A stretch of DNA of 42,792 nucleotides from an uncultured Muribaculaceae bacterium (GCA_910586455.1 CAJUHX010000011.1:1-42792); one strand, 5' to 3'; positions 18,570 through 25,849 are shown, numbered from the stretch's first letter. Numbers and translations are program-made. The notes: generated by a model from the sequence alone, not told the origin.

Positions 18570-19436
18570 CTAACGTGCCAGACGGGCAGCGGATTCGAGC
18601 ACGCGGCGGCGGATGTCGTCGGCCGGAGTGTCGAGGAGTTCCGGAGTGGCGTCAAGACTGAACAGGGCGCTGACTACTCCGGCTACAACTCCCGCGCGCC
18701 AGCAGAGGCTCCGGAGGCGTTCGGCAGGAATGTCGACCGAAGTAACTTCCTTGCCGCTGTAGTAACTCAGCCGGTGGTTGGCTATGTCGACACTGACCAG
18801 CGAACGGCAGTAGAAGTCGATGTGGTTATGGTAGGCGGCATTGTCGGTGTCGGCACCGAAAATAAATTTGAGGTCGGCGTTGCGGGCTATCACTACGTTG
18901 GCGTATTCCAGATTTTCGAGTATGGCCGGCATCACACGGGTGATACGCGGCTCCATCTGGGGCAGGAAGCCCGGCAGATACACCAGCACGGCTTTGCGCT
19001 CGCTGCAGTGCTGCAGCAGCTGGGTCATGCGCGGACGCATGCGGGGGTCGAGGGCGTAGAAGCCTCCGAATACTACTATGTCGCCTTCATCGACCCGCGG
19101 CCATACGATGTCGAAACATTCCGGGGGGTACTGCTCATAGCGGGTTACGCTTGTCAGATTGTTGTCGTCGTCGGTGAAGTACAGGGTCACCGGTGTGCGG
19201 CCGTCGGGGTAGCGGTCAACAGAGCTTATGTCCACGCCGGCGTCTTTAAGGAAAGAGGTGACGATTTCGCCTACGCTGTCGGTGGAGGCTTCGGAGGCCA
19301 TTATTACCGGCAATTGCATGCCTGCGAGCATGGCTGCGGCGTTGACTATGCGGCCGCCGGGAGCGCTGTCGACCGGTTTGCCGTTGCGGAATATTATATC
19401 GAGCCCGCACTCGCCAATACAGATAATTTTTTTCAT
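18570..19436 (-). CDS. PfkB-family carbohydrate kinase
   Basis: A ribokinase-like sugar kinase of 288 residues, starting MKKIICIGECGLDII at 19436. The substrate-binding GG-containing segment (SAPGGRIVNAAAMLAG) lies near residues 24-39. The C-terminal WRAGVVAGVVSALF takes the place of the usual DTxGAGD anion-hole motif: the segment near residues 255-270 does not keep the canonical GAGD, so activity is not certain. Its start overlaps the stop of the SIS-domain isomerase by four bases, which links it to sugar-phosphate metabolism. It is the last gene of the operon. Confidence 0.82.
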   Translation of the reverse strand: MKKIICIGECGLDIIFRNGKPVDSAPGGRIVNAAAMLAGMQLPVIMASEASTDSVGEIVTSFLKDAGVDISSVDRYPDGRTPVTLYFTDDDNNLTSVTRYEQYPPECFDIVWPRVDEGDIVVFGGFYALDPRMRPRMTQLLQHCSERKAVLVYLPGFLPQMEPRITRVMPAILENLEYANVVIARNADLKFIFGADTDNAAYHNHIDFYCRSLVSVDIANHRLSYYSGKEVTSVDIPAERLRSLCWRAGVVAGVVSALFSLDATPELLDTPADDIRRRVLESAARLAR

Positions 19437-20059
19437 TTTGTGCTTTTGTTTCGGGCCGCAGTGCCCAGATAGCCTCCGTGGTGGCGTTTGGCGTATTCTT
19501 CGCGTGTGAAGCCGATCTGTTTCATGGTGTTCACCACCAATATGTCGCCTATTACGGTCATCATGGTGGTGGATGTGGTGGGAGTGAGTCCGAGCGGACA
19601 TACTTCGGGAGCTCCGCCGGTGTATAGTACTTCGTCGGCGAGTTCGCTCAGGGGTGAGGTGTTGTTGCCGGTTATCACTATCACCGGCAGTCCTTCGTAC
19701 AGGCGGTGGGCCAACTCTATAAGCTGCAGTATCTCGGTGGTTTTGCCTGAGTTGGATATGAGCAGCAGCACATCGTCGGGCCGCAGCAGTCCCAGGTCGC
19801 CGTGCTGGGCTTCGGATGGGTGGAGATATACTGCCGGAGTGCCGGTCGATGAGAATGTGGTGGCTATGTTCATGGCAATCTGGCCGGCCTTGCCCATGCC
19901 GGAGGTTACGAGTTTGCCTCCGCGTGTGTGTACACGGTCGATAATCAGTGCTACTGCGCGTGAATAAGCTTCAGAAACCGGTATGGCGCTTACCGCACGG
20001 CTTTCGGCCTCGAGTATGGCCTTCATGGAGGCTGTTATTTCGGTTGTGTTTATTTTCAT
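19433..20059 (-). CDS. SIS-domain sugar-phosphate isomerase (KpsF/GutQ-like, no CBS)
   Basis: A 208-residue sugar isomerase-fold protein. GMGKAGQIAMNIATTFSSTGTP and HPSEAQHGDLGLL are the arabinose-5-phosphate isomerase (KpsF/KdsD) signatures, and LLISNSGKTTEI is the SIS phosphate-binding loop. E. coli KdsD carries two C-terminal CBS domains, which are absent here; the short form is common in Bacteroidales. The likely reaction is ribulose 5-phosphate to arabinose 5-phosphate for KDO synthesis, but other aldose-ketose phosphates are possible. The start is the ATG at 20059 rather than a TTG six bases upstream. It overlaps the downstream kinase by four bases. Confidence 0.86.
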   Translation of the reverse strand: MKINTTEITASMKAILEAESRAVSAIPVSEAYSRAVALIIDRVHTRGGKLVTSGMGKAGQIAMNIATTFSSTGTPAVYLHPSEAQHGDLGLLRPDDVLLLISNSGKTTEILQLIELAHRLYEGLPVIVITGNNTSPLSELADEVLYTGGAPEVCPLGLTPTTSTTMMTVIGDILVVNTMKQIGFTREEYAKRHHGGYLGTAARNKSTK

Positions 20060-20071
20060 GGACAATGGTGT

Positions 20072-21178
20072 TTACGAAAGGTCGAGCACTACGTTGTCGT
20101 TGCCTTTTTCGTAGTACTGTTTGCGTAGAGGGTGGCGGTGTGCCCGGTCGTCACGGCGGCGGTTTCGAATAATGTCGATAGCGGTGTAAATGGCGTTGCG
20201 CATTGATTCTTCGTTGGCTTCGCCTTTGCCTGCTATGTCGAATCCGGTGCCGTGGTCCGGCGAGGTGCGCACGCAGTCGAGTCCGGCGGTGACGTTCACT
20301 CCGGCGTTCATGGCCAGGGTTTTGAATGGGGCCAGACCTTGGTCGTGGTACATTGCCAGTACACCGTCGAATTTTTCGTATGCTCCGCTGCCGAAGAATC
20401 CGTCGGCTGCGTAGGGTCCGAATGCGAGTACGCGGTGTTTCTGCCTCAGTTCGGTTATGGCGGGTGCTATTATTTCTTGCTCTTCTTTGCCCAGCAGGCC
20501 GTTGTCGCCGGCGTGCGGATTAAGCGACAGCACTGCTATGCGGGGAGAGTTTACCCCGAAGTCGTAGTGTAGCGAACGGTTGAATTCCCGGGCTTTTGCT
20601 ATTATCAGTTCCGCGGTTATGGCCGGGGCAATCTCGGCCATGGGCAGGTGGGTCGTGGCCAGAGCCACACGCAGCCTGTCGTTGCAGAGAATCATCAGCG
20701 AGTGTTGTTTTTCGTCGTCTTCGTCGCAGTCGTCGTTCATTCGGGCTTCGAGATATTCGGTATGGCCCGGGAAGTGGAAACTGTCGGTCTGTATGGTGCT
20801 TTTGCATATCGGCGCGGTAACGATAGCGTCGACGAGTCCGGCCTTTAAGTCGGCTACGGCTTGTTCGAGTGCGGCCAGGGCAGCTTCGCCTGCCTGCGGG
20901 GTTGCGTTGCCCGGTTCGGCTTTGAATTCCTCGGGCACCACGTTAATGATGTAGCAGGCACCCTCGCGCAGCTGCGAAGCGTCGGGGATATGAGTCATTG
21001 GTATATTGGGCATGTTCAGCAGCTTGCGGTACTGCCCTGCCAATTTTTGCGAACCATACAGCACCGGGGTGCAGAGCTCGAGTATGCGGTTGTCTTCGAG
21101 GGTTTTAAGGATTACCTCGTAGCCAACCCCATTGGGGTCGCCATGGGTAATGGCTATGCGTGGGAGTCGTTCGTTCAT
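20072..21178 (-). CDS. pdxA: 4-hydroxythreonine-4-phosphate dehydrogenase
   Basis: An NAD-dependent dehydrogenase of pyridoxal 5'-phosphate synthesis, making the aminoketone that PdxJ uses. Residues near the start read RIAITHGDPNGVGYEV, the family signature. FPGHTEYLEA supplies a metal-binding His, and LNPHAGDNGLLGKEE and MYHDQGLAPFK supply the others. At 368 residues it is slightly longer than E. coli PdxA, with an acidic insert (DDCDEDDE) near residue 155. The ATG at 21178 overlaps the stop of rlmN by four bases. Twelve bases separate it from the downstream SIS gene. Confidence 0.94.
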   Translation of the reverse strand: MNERLPRIAITHGDPNGVGYEVILKTLEDNRILELCTPVLYGSQKLAGQYRKLLNMPNIPMTHIPDASQLREGACYIINVVPEEFKAEPGNATPQAGEAALAALEQAVADLKAGLVDAIVTAPICKSTIQTDSFHFPGHTEYLEARMNDDCDEDDEKQHSLMILCNDRLRVALATTHLPMAEIAPAITAELIIAKAREFNRSLHYDFGVNSPRIAVLSLNPHAGDNGLLGKEEQEIIAPAITELRQKHRVLAFGPYAADGFFGSGAYEKFDGVLAMYHDQGLAPFKTLAMNAGVNVTAGLDCVRTSPDHGTGFDIAGKGEANEESMRNAIYTAIDIIRNRRRDDRAHRHPLRKQYYEKGNDNVVLDLS

Positions 21179-22221
21179 TTTTCGTTTTGTTCGTCTTTTT
21201 TCTTGCCGGCGAGCATGCCGCAGGCAGCCATTATGTCTTCGCCTCGCGAGGCTCGTATGGTAGCTGTGATTCCGAGGGTGTTCAGCCTGTCGCGAAATGC
21301 CTCCATCACTGCCGTTGTGGCGGGTTTGAGATTGCTGTCCGGAATTACGTGGAAGCGTATCAGGTTGACTCGTGCCGATGTGCCTTTGATAAGGCGTGCC
21401 AGGCCGTCGGCGTGGCGCAGGTTGTCGTTCAGGCCACCCCAGACTATGTATTCCACCGACAGGCGCCGCTGATGTGCGAAATCATATCCGCGCAGCAACT
21501 CGAAAAGCTGGCGCATGGGCCATGCTTTTTCTATGGGCATGAGCTGGAAGCGTTCTTCGCTGAAGGGCGAGTGTACGCTCACGGCTATGTGTACTTTGGT
21601 GAGGTCGAGCAGTTTTTTGAGCCCCGGCAGATTTCCGACGGTCGATACTGTGATGCGTTTCGGGCTCCAGCCCATGCCCCATGAGGCGGTGAGGATGTCG
21701 ATGGCGCGTAGCACGGCGTCGAGGTTGTCGGTGGGTTCGCCCATGCCCATGAATACTATGTTGGTGAGCGACTCGGAGTTTTCGATGCTGAGTATCTGGT
21801 TGATAATCTGGGCTGTGGTGAGCTGGCCCTGGAAGCCTCCGCGCCCGGTCATGCAGAATTTGCAGCCCATCTTGCAACCGGCCTGCGAGCTTACGCACAG
21901 GGTGGCCCGCTCGCGGTCGGGTATGTACACGGCCTCGATGTCGCGGCGTCCGCAGCCTTCGAACAGATATTTTATAGTGCCGTCGGTCGACTTGGCTTTC
22001 ATCAGCGGCGGCTCCAGGCCTACGCAGTATTCCTCAGCCAGGCGTTTGCGTGCCTGCTTGGAGAGGTTGGTCATCTGTTCGATGTCTGTAACGCGCTTTT
22101 CGTACAGCCACTGTGCTATTTGAGTGGCGGCATAGCCCGGCATGCCCAGGTCGGCGACAATCTGTCGCAGCTGTGGCAGGTCGCGGCCTATAAGCGGTTT
22201 TTTATTGCAGTTTTCGCTCAT
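21175..22221 (-). CDS. rlmN: 23S rRNA (adenine-C2)-methyltransferase RlmN
   Basis: A radical-SAM methyltransferase for A2503 of 23S rRNA and A37 of some tRNAs. The 4Fe-4S motif is CKMGCKFC (Cys116, Cys120, Cys123). The SAM-binding MGMGEPTDN and the C-terminal cysteine in MAACGMLAG, which carries the methyl group in the mechanism, are also present. The start at 22221 (MSENCNKK) gives 348 residues, the normal length. The frame remains open much further upstream, but that part overlaps the phosphatase gene and reads as low-complexity Arg-rich sequence. It is flanked by four-base overlaps with the genes on both sides. Confidence 0.95.
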   Translation of the reverse strand: MSENCNKKPLIGRDLPQLRQIVADLGMPGYAATQIAQWLYEKRVTDIEQMTNLSKQARKRLAEEYCVGLEPPLMKAKSTDGTIKYLFEGCGRRDIEAVYIPDRERATLCVSSQAGCKMGCKFCMTGRGGFQGQLTTAQIINQILSIENSESLTNIVFMGMGEPTDNLDAVLRAIDILTASWGMGWSPKRITVSTVGNLPGLKKLLDLTKVHIAVSVHSPFSEERFQLMPIEKAWPMRQLFELLRGYDFAHQRRLSVEYIVWGGLNDNLRHADGLARLIKGTSARVNLIRFHVIPDSNLKPATTAVMEAFRDRLNTLGITATIRASRGEDIMAACGMLAGKKKDEQNEK

Positions 22222-22733
22222 TTCAGTGAATTGTAAAGGTTGAGGCACGCGTTCTGGAGCAGGTCGAGCACGGTTTCGAAACCTTCGGCGCCGTCGTAGT
22301 ACGGGTCGGGGATATGGTCGAATCGCATGGCAGCGTCGACCCATGCTGCCATGGGGGCGATTTTGGCCTCGGCCTCGGGGGTGGGTGCGAGGCGGAGCAG
22401 ATTGCGCAGGTTGTTTTCGTCCATGCCTATAATGAGGTCGAAGTTGTCGAAGTCGCTCTCGCGTACCTGACGGCAGATATGGGTGAGTTCTATGCCACGT
22501 CGGCGGGCGTGCACGCGCATGCGATGGTCGGGCAGGTCGCCGATATGGTAGCCACCGGTGCCGGCGGAATCGATCTCGAATCTGTCCGGGCAATTGTTCT
22601 CGTCGACTATGGCGCGGAATACACCTTCGGCAGCCGGTGAGCGGCATATATTGCCGAGGCATACAAAGAGTACTCGAATTTTGTCGTTGCCCTGCAGACG
22701 CCGGGCGGTTTTGTCGATAATAACCTTGTCCAT
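22218..22733 (-). CDS. Low-molecular-weight protein tyrosine phosphatase
   Basis: A small phosphatase of 171 residues. The P-loop CLGNICRS puts the nucleophile at Cys25 and the arginine at Arg31. The general acid lies in the DPYY motif near the C-terminus. An 18-residue N-terminal extension precedes the usual first strand (IRVLFVCLGN). Such enzymes often act on tyrosine-phosphorylated regulators of capsule synthesis, but no capsule kinase is in view. It is the first gene of the minus-strand operon, with a -7 box upstream at 22757-22764. Confidence 0.93.
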   Translation of the reverse strand: MDKVIIDKTARRLQGNDKIRVLFVCLGNICRSPAAEGVFRAIVDENNCPDRFEIDSAGTGGYHIGDLPDHRMRVHARRRGIELTHICRQVRESDFDNFDLIIGMDENNLRNLLRLAPTPEAEAKIAPMAAWVDAAMRFDHIPDPYYDGAEGFETVLDLLQNACLNLYNSLK

Positions 22734-22756
22734 ATCAGCTTTGGTGTTTAATAATG

Positions 22757-22764
22757 CAAAGTTA
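22757..22764 (-). promoter_or_regulatory. -7 box for the phosphatase-rlmN-pdxA operon
   Basis: On the minus strand this reads TAACTTTG, a full match to the Bacteroidota -7 element, 23 bases before the phosphatase ATG. No TTTG is present at the -33 distance, so only half of the promoter is recognisable. Confidence 0.55.
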
Positions 22765-22834
22765 ACGAAAATTCCCGGGAAATCCTATCGGCAGCTTGCA
22801 AAAGTAGCGGATTTAAAGTTCCCGGGTATTAACC

Positions 22835-22920
22835 AAAAGTGGAGATGCCTCACGGAATCTCCACTTTTTATAATAAACCAATCATTATCACATTTCTTGC
22901 AATGGAAGAGTAATTTTGCT
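22835..22920 (+). repeat. Hairpin repeat, copy 1
   Basis: A 12-bp stem (22835-22846 with 22857-22868) around the loop GCCTCACGGA is followed by a 51-base block ending in TAATTTTGCT. The same unit recurs at 23016-23104. The stem pair A22845-T22858 is replaced by G-C in the second copy. The block's end matches the -7 consensus TAnnTTTG on the plus strand (22911-22918). No annotated gene contains it. Confidence 0.85.
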
Positions 22921-23015
22921 CTTCGATATTTACAACGTCGATGCCGATGCTTTTGTTCACGGTTCGATAAAATTTTGAAAAATAATTTTTACCGGTCTTT
23001 GTGGATATGCGTAAA

Positions 23016-23104
23016 TCAAAAGTGGAGGTGCCTCACGGAACCTCCACTTTTGATAATAAACCAATCATTATCACATTTCTTGCAATGGAAAAAGTAATTT
23101 TGCT
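23016..23104 (+). repeat. Hairpin repeat, copy 2
   Basis: A 14-bp stem (23016-23029 with 23040-23053) has the same ten-base loop as copy 1. The following 52-base block is nearly identical to copy 1, with one extra base near the end. The base pair at 23028/23041 is G-C where copy 1 has A-T, so pairing is conserved despite change in both arms. The block ends in TAATTTTG (23095-23102), just before a strong terminator. Confidence 0.85.
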
Positions 23105-23153
23105 ATGTACTTATCAAACACGCCGCAATCCAAAAGGTTCGCGGCGTGTTTGA
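23085..23153 (+). CDS. Possible 22-codon ORF in repeat copy 2
   Basis: An ATG inside the conserved block opens a frame of 22 codons (MEKVILLCTY...) whose stop lies in the right arm of the terminator hairpin. In copy 1 the equivalent ATG stops after three codons because one base is missing. It could be a leader peptide, a remnant of a lost gene start, or chance. I have no evidence of translation. Confidence 0.2.
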   Translation: MEKVILLCTYQTRRNPKGSRRV

Positions 23154-23160
23154 TTTTTTT
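23114..23160 (+). terminator. Strong plus-strand intrinsic terminator
   Basis: A perfect 13-bp stem (23114-23126 with 23141-23153) with a 14-base loop is followed by seven T residues (23154-23160). The T-run is only on the plus strand, yet the genes on both sides are on the minus strand. It therefore implies an unannotated plus-strand transcript in 22870-23113. Confidence 0.85.
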
Positions 23161-23171
23161 GAAAAATATTT

Positions 23172-23876
23172 TCAGCTTTTTTGCGCAATGACTTGTTTTG
23201 GCTTGGCTTTCATGTATTTACGCACCATATCGGTGAGATATACAGTGAAGAGCGGAAACATAATCATGCCCATGCCCGACAGTACAAAGGCCAGAACCTT
23301 GCCGGTGGGGGTGACCGGATTGATGGGCGCGCCTATGGTGGTTGTTTCCAGGCAGCACCACCACAGCGAAGTCCAGTAGCCGGTGATGTCGGGGTTTACG
23401 CCTTGCTCGCGCTGCAGGAAAATCAGCGATGCGAAGTACACCACTATAACCATTATGGCCATGTAGGTGGCGAACAGCCCCACGATTTTGTTCTTCGACA
23501 CATAGCTGATTACTATGGCCAGCGCAGCCGCGGCCCTTATGAGCGGTATGAAGCGCACCAGATACAGCTCCTGATTGGTCAGTACCACTCCTGCCTGAGT
23601 GATGATGTTGAGGTATGGTATGGAAATGAGCAGAAACAGAAAGTAGTGTCTGAAGAATTTCCAGCGGTCGGGGGCTATGTAAAGCTGTATGAAGAAGTCG
23701 AGGATAAATACCACGCATACCCAGAACTGGAAAGTCATGTACACGTGGTTGTTCAGAAACGGGCGGTGGGTGAAGGTGTCGTAGCTGATGAACACAATCA
23801 GGGCCAGCGACAGGAGCAACACCACCGCGTGAAGCCAGGAGCGGATTCTCCGGCGCGTAGTGTCGTCGAGTGTCAT
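23172..23876 (-). CDS. Ion channel-like membrane protein (K+ channel superfamily)
   Basis: A 234-residue protein with about six transmembrane helices, arranged like a small voltage-gated-type channel. Helices 1-4 occupy about residues 12-125, including an S4-like segment with Arg108 and Arg114 (LVRFIPLIRAAAALAIV). A fifth helix at 131-155, a pore loop (WTSLWWCCLETTTIGAP, about 168-184) and a last helix near 193-215 follow. The filter reads TTTIGAP where K+ channels have TVGYG, so ion selectivity cannot be assumed. It is the last gene of the ribH-led minus-strand group, nine bases after a small lipoprotein gene. Confidence 0.82.
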   Translation of the reverse strand: MTLDDTTRRRIRSWLHAVVLLLSLALIVFISYDTFTHRPFLNNHVYMTFQFWVCVVFILDFFIQLYIAPDRWKFFRHYFLFLLISIPYLNIITQAGVVLTNQELYLVRFIPLIRAAAALAIVISYVSKNKIVGLFATYMAIMVIVVYFASLIFLQREQGVNPDITGYWTSLWWCCLETTTIGAPINPVTPTGKVLAFVLSGMGMIMFPLFTVYLTDMVRKYMKAKPKQVIAQKS

Positions 23877-23885
23877 GGAGTGTGC

Positions 23886-24107
23886 TTATTTGATGTCTAC
23901 GTTGTCGATTATTGTCACCACGGTATCACCGTTTTCGGTAACACCTCCTGTGCCCGGTTCGGCTATTGCGGCGGGGCCGTCGTCGCCGAGTTGTTGCATT
24001 ACTTTTTCGTCCCGGTCGACAGCCTGCTGTTGTGAGTCGGTGTTGCCGCATGCCGCGAATGCAGGTGCTATGGCTGCTGCGGCAGTGAGAATGAGGAGAG
24101 ATTTCAT
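23886..24107 (-). CDS. Small putative lipoprotein
   Basis: A 73-residue protein, unrecognised. The N-terminus (MKSLLILTAAAAIAPAFAAC) is a lipoprotein signal with Cys20 as the lipidated residue. The mature part is acidic and Gly/Asp-rich, with no domain that I can name. The start is taken at 24107, where a lysine follows the Met. It lies between slyD and the channel gene, and is preceded by a hairpin at 24143-24174. Confidence 0.7.
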   Translation of the reverse strand: MKSLLILTAAAAIAPAFAACGNTDSQQQAVDRDEKVMQQLGDDGPAAIAEPGTGGVTENGDTVVTIIDNVDIK

Positions 24108-24142
24108 ATCTGTTGAGAGTTGAGAGTTATTGTATATCCCGT

Positions 24143-24174
24143 GAGGACTCACGGGGTCAGTTCCGTGAGTCCTC
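24143..24174 (-). repeat. Hairpin between slyD and the lipoprotein gene
   Basis: A perfect 12-bp stem (24143-24154 with 24163-24174) with an eight-base loop. Part of the left arm can also fold on itself (CCGTGA with TCACGG), so two alternative structures compete. No T-run follows on either strand. It may reduce read-through or set the relative levels of the two genes. Confidence 0.65.
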
Positions 24175-24185
24175 CGGGGTATGAA

Positions 24186-24737
24186 TTAGTTGCAATTGCC
24201 GTCGCATCCGCAGTCGCCGCTTTCGCAGTTGCCGTCGCATCCGCAGCCGCAACCCTGTGCGGGGTGTAGCTCTTCGGGGGTGGCTTCGCGTACGGTGAGG
24301 ACTTTGCCTTTGAAGCGTACGTCCTGGCCGGCCAGCGGGTGGTTGAAGTCCATCTTTACGTTAGTGTCGGTGATTTCCACAACCTTGCCGTTGATGCGGT
24401 AGCCGTCGGCTGTCATCATGGGCACGTATCCGCCCACCTTTATCATTTCGTCGTCGAATTTGCCGTCGACTTCGAACACTTCTTTTTCAAGTTCAACCAC
24501 GGCTTCGGGGTCGAAGTCGCCAAAAGCCTTCTGGGCCACTACGTCGTATTCGTCGCCTTCGGCTTTGCCGGGGAGCTCTTTTTCGAGTGCGGGTACCAGG
24601 CCGGGGGTAACGCCGAACACAAAGCGTTCGGGGTCCTGGCTGTCGCTCTGGTGTACGAGTTGTTCATTGCCGTCGGCGTTGATGGTGTAGAGGTCGTAGG
24701 TGAGTTCCACGTACTTGCCGGGTTCGATTTTTTCCAT
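24186..24737 (-). CDS. slyD: SlyD-type FKBP peptidyl-prolyl isomerase
   Basis: A cytoplasmic prolyl isomerase and chaperone of 183 residues. The FKBP half (residues 1-70 and about 125-155) surrounds the IF chaperone insert, seen as GKAEGDEYDVVAQKAFGDFDPEAV followed by acidic and basic strands, and the DFNHPLAGQDVRFKGKV strand is typical of SlyD. The C-terminal 22 residues contain seven cysteines in Cys-Gly/Asp-Gly-Asn patterns, suited to binding Ni, Zn or other thiophilic metals. E. coli SlyD uses a His-rich tail for the same purpose. It is 13 bases after the SUI1-type gene. Confidence 0.92.
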   Translation of the reverse strand: MEKIEPGKYVELTYDLYTINADGNEQLVHQSDSQDPERFVFGVTPGLVPALEKELPGKAEGDEYDVVAQKAFGDFDPEAVVELEKEVFEVDGKFDDEMIKVGGYVPMMTADGYRINGKVVEITDTNVKMDFNHPLAGQDVRFKGKVLTVREATPEELHPAQGCGCGCDGNCESGDCGCDGNCN

Positions 24738-24750
24738 GTTTTTTTGTCAG

Positions 24751-25080
24751 TTATTTGATTTTAAAATATTTTTTGATTTCGTTTCGTCTGTCGCCCTGAA
24801 TCAGAATTTCGCCTCCTCGCGAGCTGCCTCCGGTGGCGAGTCGCCGTTTCAGGTCGGCTGCAATACGTGCTATTTCGTCGTCGTCGAGTCCGTCGAATCC
24901 GCTGATAATTGTGGCGCATTTTCCGGCCCGGCCTTTACGCTCGAAGTCGATGCGCAGTTTGCGGGGGTCGGGGGCGGCGGTCTTTTGCTGCGGCACCGGG
25001 TTTTCGTCGGCCGTGGCTTCGGTTTGAGCGGGCAATGAACCTGCGAGGGCACCGAGAGCCTCTTTCCAATCAGATGCCAT
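24751..25080 (-). CDS. SUI1/YciH-type translation initiation factor
   Basis: A 109-residue protein of the eIF1/SUI1 fold. The core (about 40-109) shows the pattern KGRAGKCATIISGFDGLDDD...LKRRLATGGSSRGGEILIQGD, with the Gly-rich loop typical of bacterial YciH. The first 40 residues are a flexible Ala/Pro/Gln-rich stretch. YciH proteins are thought to influence start-codon fidelity; the role in Bacteroidota is not established. The start overlaps the end of the upstream lipoprotein gene by 11 bases. Confidence 0.9.
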   Translation of the reverse strand: MASDWKEALGALAGSLPAQTEATADENPVPQQKTAAPDPRKLRIDFERKGRAGKCATIISGFDGLDDDEIARIAADLKRRLATGGSSRGGEILIQGDRRNEIKKYFKIK

Positions 25081-25501
25081 ATGCTGCAGAGTCGGCTGAT
25101 TCGTCCGGAATAAGTTCGTACTGGGTCACATTGCCGAGTTTGCGAGGCATGTATATTGCGGCCTGGTCGTCGACATTGAGCTGCTGAACGAACAGCTCTA
25201 CCGAGTCGGTGTCGAGCTCCGAGGCACGGCGCATACACAAAGCTGCAGCGCCCATGTTTGCGTCCTGTTCACGCTGTTCGCTCAGTTTGGCGTATACCAG
25301 GGCTGTACGGCACAGCTGGGTGGTGCCGAGCCGGGTAAAGTTTTGACCGCTTATGATAGAGTCAGCAATGGTCTGGGCAAGTTCGTAGTCATTGTGCTCC
25401 AGTGCGTTTTCGGCTCTTGTCAGCGGGTCGGCATAGTATTGGTCGCAAGCCTGCAAAAAGATTGCGAACAAAAGCAGAGGTATGAGGCGAAGAATTTTCA
25501 T
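25070..25501 (-). CDS. Putative lipoprotein, helical repeat-like
   Basis: A 143-residue lipoprotein. The signal peptide ends in FLQAC with Cys19 as the lipidation site, followed by Asp. The mature part is helical (RAENALEHNDYELAQTIADSII, then ALCMRRASELDTDSVELF) and resembles one or two TPR-like hairpins, but I cannot assign a family. It overlaps the downstream SUI1 gene by 11 bases and follows a small membrane protein gene by four. Confidence 0.72.
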   Translation of the reverse strand: MKILRLIPLLLFAIFLQACDQYYADPLTRAENALEHNDYELAQTIADSIISGQNFTRLGTTQLCRTALVYAKLSEQREQDANMGAAALCMRRASELDTDSVELFVQQLNVDDQAAIYMPRKLGNVTQYELIPDESADSAAYGI

Positions 25502-25505
25502 CGGT

Positions 25506-25781
25506 TCAGGGGTTTGGAGGAGTGGCGGTGGGATGCTCGGGGTCGGCGATTACATTGCGCAGCGACTGTCCCGAGGCGTTCTGCCACTCGGCTTCACCGG
25601 GCTCGTCGGGGCGGGCGTCGGTGTTGATGTATTGTTCGGTGACATTGTCGCCGTTTTCGGAGTCGACGTGTGTGTTGGTGTCGAACCATCCGATGTAGAA
25701 GAGAACTCCTACCGCCAGGGCAGCGGTCAGCAGACCTATTATAACCCAGGCCCAGATGTTGGATTTGCGATTGTTAGCCAT
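25506..25781 (-). CDS. Small single-span membrane protein
   Basis: A 91-residue protein, unrecognised. A short basic N-terminus is followed by one transmembrane helix (about 9-31, IWAWVIIGLLTAALAVGVLFYIGW) and an acidic, Asn/Pro-rich outer segment. The start at 25781 (MANNRKSN) is chosen because the frame upstream reads as Arg-rich non-coding sequence. It is the second gene of the ribH group, after a 68-base spacer. Confidence 0.68.
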   Translation of the reverse strand: MANNRKSNIWAWVIIGLLTAALAVGVLFYIGWFDTNTHVDSENGDNVTEQYINTDARPDEPGEAEWQNASGQSLRNVIADPEHPTATPPNP

Positions 25782-25849
25782 AATACAAATAATGTTTAAG
25801 TGCGTTAGAGGCAAACCAACGGCGGCGACAGATGTGAGGATGCTGCTTT

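Noticed and set aside
19437..19601. N-terminal extension of the PfkB kinase to 19601
   Set aside because: The extra residues are His/Arg-rich and overlap the SIS-domain gene; the start at 19436 gives a clean four-base overlap and the normal kinase N-terminus.
22222..22662. Upstream extension of rlmN to a start at 22662
   Set aside because: The added residues are Arg/Pro/His-rich, overlap the phosphatase gene completely and are not part of RlmN, whereas the start at 22221 gives the standard N-terminus.
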